From: Xanthomonas sp. DAR 35659
GTDB lineage: Bacteria; Pseudomonadota; Gammaproteobacteria; Xanthomonadales; Xanthomonadaceae
Assembly: GCF_041242975.1 (NCBI RefSeq)
Contig: NZ_CP162488.1
Coordinates: 1,106,001 to 1,170,000 of the forward strand
Reading direction: 5' to 3'
DNA: 64,000 nt
A program made the translations under genes and the position numbers. The notes below the pieces were generated by a model that saw only the letters and a list, made by a program, of their open reading frames with translations, was not told the origin of the DNA and did not search any database. This document shows positions 59,395-64,000 of this stretch, one piece after another (within the stretch, counting starts at the first letter, position 1; every line of letters begins with the position of its first letter).

Positions 59395-59880
59395 ATGAAA
59401 GGAATCCTGTTTTCGGCCGGCGCGGTGCTGGCGGGCGCGCTGCTGGTTGTCGGTGCGGCCCGGGCGCAGGCGCAGCAGGTCTACGTGGATGCGGTCGACT
59501 ATCCCACCGCGGGCGCGGGCTGGGAGGCGTTCGACGACCTGGAGCGGCGGCTGGCCGAGGACTTCGACCAGAGCTGCGGCGACACCTTCTGCGAGGGCGA
59601 GTACAGCGACTACCAGCCGCTGCGCTATCGCTGTTCGGTCCGCCAGCGCGATGGCGTGATCGGCCAGTGCGTGTGGACCTTCGGCGCCAGCGAGGCCAGC
59701 ATCGACCCGGCCACCGGCCAGGTGCAGGTGGATGCGAAGCTGTGGCAATGCCCGACGCCGTTGCTGCCGCAGACCCGGCTGGTCGCGCTGTACCAGGCCC
59801 TGGCAGGGGAGCATCCGTTGTTCGCGCCGCTGCCGCACAGCCAGCGCAGCGTCAACGATGGCCTGATCGACTGCCTGTAG
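59395..59880 (+). CDS. Small secreted cysteine-containing hypothetical protein
   Basis: 161 residues from the ATG at 59395, after AAGGAG at the usual distance. Signal peptide ILFSAGAVLAGALLVVGAARAQA. The mature part is acidic, with six cysteines (SCGDTFC, YRCSV, GQCVW, WQCPTP, DCL at the end) likely to form disulfides, and strands such as VYVDAVDYPTAGAGW. I recognise no family. It stands alone between two divergent pyrophosphatase genes. Confidence 0.65.
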   Translation: MKGILFSAGAVLAGALLVVGAARAQAQQVYVDAVDYPTAGAGWEAFDDLERRLAEDFDQSCGDTFCEGEYSDYQPLRYRCSVRQRDGVIGQCVWTFGASEASIDPATGQVQVDAKLWQCPTPLLPQTRLVALYQALAGEHPLFAPLPHSQRSVNDGLIDCL

Positions 59881-60141
59881 GGCGCATCCTCGATCCCGAG
59901 CGGCTGGTGCCGCTGTTGCGCGCGATGGGCGACGCAGGCGGGGACGTGACAAGTGCGGTCGCGAATAGAGCTCTGCGGGCTGGGTCAGCCGGTCCCCAGC
60001 CGGCGTTAGGCGGCCAAGCTTGGTGGCAGGTCAGGCACGGCGCCGACTGGCGACCGGTCAGGCCCGATGTCTCGTTGGGCCTCGATGACGTGCACGGGTG
60101 TGCGGCGCGGGCGGTCGGCCGGCGCCGCAGAACGGCACCGC

Positions 60142-62169
<2,028 letters not shown>

Positions 62170-62426
62170 GACCCCTCCCAAGGATGTGGATGTCGCCCAA
62201 GCATGTGGACGTACTGCGGGATCACACCGAAGGGAGTCCGACACCTGCCACGACTCCGCGGCCGCAACGCGCCGGTGGTGCGTATCGCAATGCTCGACCT
62301 GGCCTGAACCGGGCCGAGTATGCGCCCGGGTCCCCCGCATCGCCAGCCGCCGCCGTCGGCCTGGTCTTGGCGCGTCGTTCAGTCTGCGCGTGGCAGCGTT
62401 GCGCATCGCTTTCAAGGAGCATGCCC

Positions 62427-62966
62427 ATGCACTCGACGACCCCGGCGCGGCAGCGCGCATTCGCTTCGACCCTGGCCCTGTGCCTGGGCGCCGGCGCCCC
62501 GCTGGCGGCACTGGCCGCCGATCCCGTACCGGAGCTGCAGCGCCAGCCCGGTACCGCGCAGGCGGTCGGCGTGGTGCACACGATCCGGCAGATCCCCGAA
62601 GCCTGCGTGCGCTTCGAAGGCGTCTACACAGGCGACGCCGCGCAACCGTACAAGTTCTCCGCCGTGCGCAGCAGCCCCACCTGCCAGCCGCGCGCCAGGC
62701 TGGTCGAGTTCGACCAGGCCAAGCCCAGCGAGGCGACCGGCTGGAAGTTCAACGATGTGATCCGCATCCCCAGCGCGGCCTGCCCGTCGCAGCAGGCGGT
62801 GGTGCGGGTCTGGCGCAAGCCGGTGGCGACCAAGGCGGATCTCGACGGCCAGGGGCAGTCGCGGATCTACCTGGAAGAGGCCAAGAAGCAGGCGGCGGCC
62901 GGCGCGATCGCGCAGGTGCCGCAGTTCGCCGCGCAGATGACGCTGGAAGGCAAAGCCTGCCGCTGA
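62427..62966 (+). CDS. Secreted hypothetical protein
   Basis: 179 residues. The ATG at 62427 lies seven bases after AAGGAG (62414-62419), whereas the ATG at 62421 is too close to it. Signal peptide [24 protein letters not shown]. The mature part contains four conserved-looking cysteines ([29 protein letters not shown]) and ends at the last of them, with a beta-rich core ([20 protein letters not shown]). I recognise no family. It diverges from hppA. Confidence 0.7.
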   Translation: MHSTTPARQRAFASTLALCLGAGAPLAALAADPVPELQRQPGTAQAVGVVHTIRQIPEACVRFEGVYTGDAAQPYKFSAVRSSPTCQPRARLVEFDQAKPSEATGWKFNDVIRIPSAACPSQQAVVRVWRKPVATKADLDGQGQSRIYLEEAKKQAAAGAIAQVPQFAAQMTLEGKACR

Positions 62967-63255
62967 GTCGGGACGCGTCGCGGCATTGCGCCGCGCGCGG
63001 CATCCCCACTGGGTCCTGGCGGGATTTGCGGGACGTCGCTCGCTGCGTGCCTGCTTAAGCGCCGCCGCCGAGGCAATGCATGGACATCGGCGGGTTCTGC
63101 GCGTCCTCGCCTGGTGCAATGCGCATGCCCTCAAGCGTCATCGCGTCCAGCGCCGCTGGCGGCCGTCTCGGACTGTCGCGCCCCGCCGCCGAGGCGCACT
63201 GCCGTTGTTTCAGGTGTGCAGTTCGGCGCGTGGGCGCCTTCGAGCCGGTGCAGGC

Positions 63256-63483
63256 CTAGCGCGCCGCGTCCGGCCCTTGTCGCCGCCGCCGCAACCATTC
63301 GTCGGCGACCTCGCCCATGTTCTTGGGCACACCGTCCTTGATCCATGCCATGAAGCCGCGATCGAACTTGAACTCGGCGCCGCATGTGCCGCTGAGGAAG
63401 CGGCGGACTGCCTGCGTATTCCGATAGGTCTTGTCGACCGGCGTCGCGTGTGTGATCGGGCCGTTGTGCCAATCGAAGCTCAT
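63256..63483 (-). CDS. DUF6434-like small protein
   Basis: 75 residues. The sequence FDWHNGPITHATPVDKTYRNTQAVRRFLSGTCGAEFKFDRGFMAWIKDGVPKNMGEVADEWLRR matches the short domain that accompanies SAP-type proteins in many bacteria (from memory DUF6434). It may be a nucleic-acid-associated adaptor, but the function is not known. It is divergent from the partial gene at the right edge. Confidence 0.8.
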   Translation of the reverse strand: MSFDWHNGPITHATPVDKTYRNTQAVRRFLSGTCGAEFKFDRGFMAWIKDGVPKNMGEVADEWLRRRRQGPDAAR

Positions 63484-63577
63484 CTCGTTCCTTGCTGATC
63501 GTGTGCGCCGGTCGCGGCCTTGTCTTCCGTCGCGCTCCTGGAAATACTACCGCACGCGCCAAAAGGTCCGAGCATCC

Positions 63578-64000
63578 GTGCGGTTTCAATCGATTGTCGG
63601 CGGCTTGTTGTGGCTGGTGGCGGCGACGGCCGCGAGTACGGCCGCGATGTCTTCCGCCACGGCGGCCTCGCCGGTCGTGCCGGACGCGCCCGCGCCGGAC
63701 GCGGCGGCGCGCGTCCAGGCCGCCAACGACCAGTCCGTGCAGGACGCCATGCATGGCCGCTATCTGGATGCCTCGTTCGGCCTGCTGGTGCATCTCGGCG
63801 TCGCCTCGGCGGGCGACATCCAGGATGAGGACGTGTTCGATCAATGGGCGCAGGTGATGTCGTGCATGACCGGCATGCCGACGTTCAATCCGGCGAAGGC
63901 GGCGGATTTCCACGTGCCCGAGGAACAGCTCGCCGACCTGCGCGCCGCGCACGGCGTTTCCGCGCTTGCGGAGATCGTGCGCCGCGCGCGCCGCACCAGC
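63578..64000 (+). CDS. Secreted hypothetical protein, 3' truncated by window edge
   Basis: 141 residues are visible from a GTG at 63578, chosen because it begins a signal peptide (RFQSIVGGLLWLVAATAAS). The frame is open further upstream, so an earlier start is possible. After an Ala/Pro-rich linker there is a helical region: NDQSVQDAMHGRYLDASFGLLVHLGVASAGDIQDEDVFDQWAQVMSC. I recognise no domain; the end lies outside the window. Confidence 0.55.
   Translation, partial: MRFQSIVGGLLWLVAATAASTAAMSSATAASPVVPDAPAPDAAARVQAANDQSVQDAMHGRYLDASFGLLVHLGVASAGDIQDEDVFDQWAQVMSCMTGMPTFNPAKAADFHVPEEQLADLRAAHGVSALAEIVRRARRTS

Overview
The window is a very GC-rich, densely coded chromosomal segment from a gammaproteobacterium of the Xanthomonadaceae, most likely Xanthomonas. 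The evidence is a C-terminal XVIPCD-type secretion domain on the first gene, the long ilv-leu operon with an attenuator, a TonB-receptor/AraC/winged-helix-propeller module, and REP-type intergenic palindromes. I cannot name the species. I see no rRNA, tRNA, CRISPR array, prophage or complete insertion sequence.

Layout. 1-1.6 kb: 3' part of a probable type IV secretion effector. 1.8-10.1 kb: C4-dicarboxylate/malate module (DctB-like hybrid kinase, OprO/P-type porin, dctA, NADP-malic enzyme). 10.7-18.2 kb: small XRE regulator, zinc-finger protein, then envelope genes (glycosyltransferase, O-antigen-ligase-like protein, LpxL-type acyltransferase, waaA, tolC). 18.2-26.3 kb: pcm-like methyltransferase and a TetR regulator, diverging from a seven-gene, end-overlapping operon. 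That operon encodes a thermostable-hemolysin family protein, an AMP-forming ligase, a haem-oxygenase-like (HDO-type) oxidase, an SDR, a TPR protein and a QseBC-like two-component system. 26.4-29.5 kb: one-component propeller/GGDEF sensor. 29.8-40 kb: branched-chain amino acid operon on the minus strand, ilvC-G-M-A-leuA-methyltransferase-leuC-small ORF-leuD-leuB, preceded by a leader-peptide attenuator. 40-49.6 kb: gamma-glutamyltransferase, BCCT transporter, soluble chemoreceptor, beta-repeat protein, TPP riboswitch with thiC, and a channel-like protein. 49.8-56.2 kb: winged-helix/propeller regulator, AraC regulator and TonB receptor. 56.2-57.4 kb: lower-GC accessory patch. 57.4-64 kb: HDOD protein, soluble and membrane pyrophosphatases, small secreted proteins, and a truncated gene at the right edge.

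The strongest candidate for an undescribed system is 19.9-26.3 kb. A ligase, a putative non-haem di-iron oxidase, a reductase and an acyltransferase-like protein are translationally coupled to a dedicated two-component system. Just upstream lie three TCGGCT direct repeats at exact 11-bp spacing, the pattern expected for an OmpR/PmrA-type response regulator. I infer a small-molecule (probably fatty-acyl-derived) pathway that controls its own expression. Other notable points are a 25-26 bp element shared by the araC and TonB-receptor upstream regions, a MITE-like inverted-repeat insertion inside the ilv operon, and an overlapping 60-residue gene between leuC and leuD.
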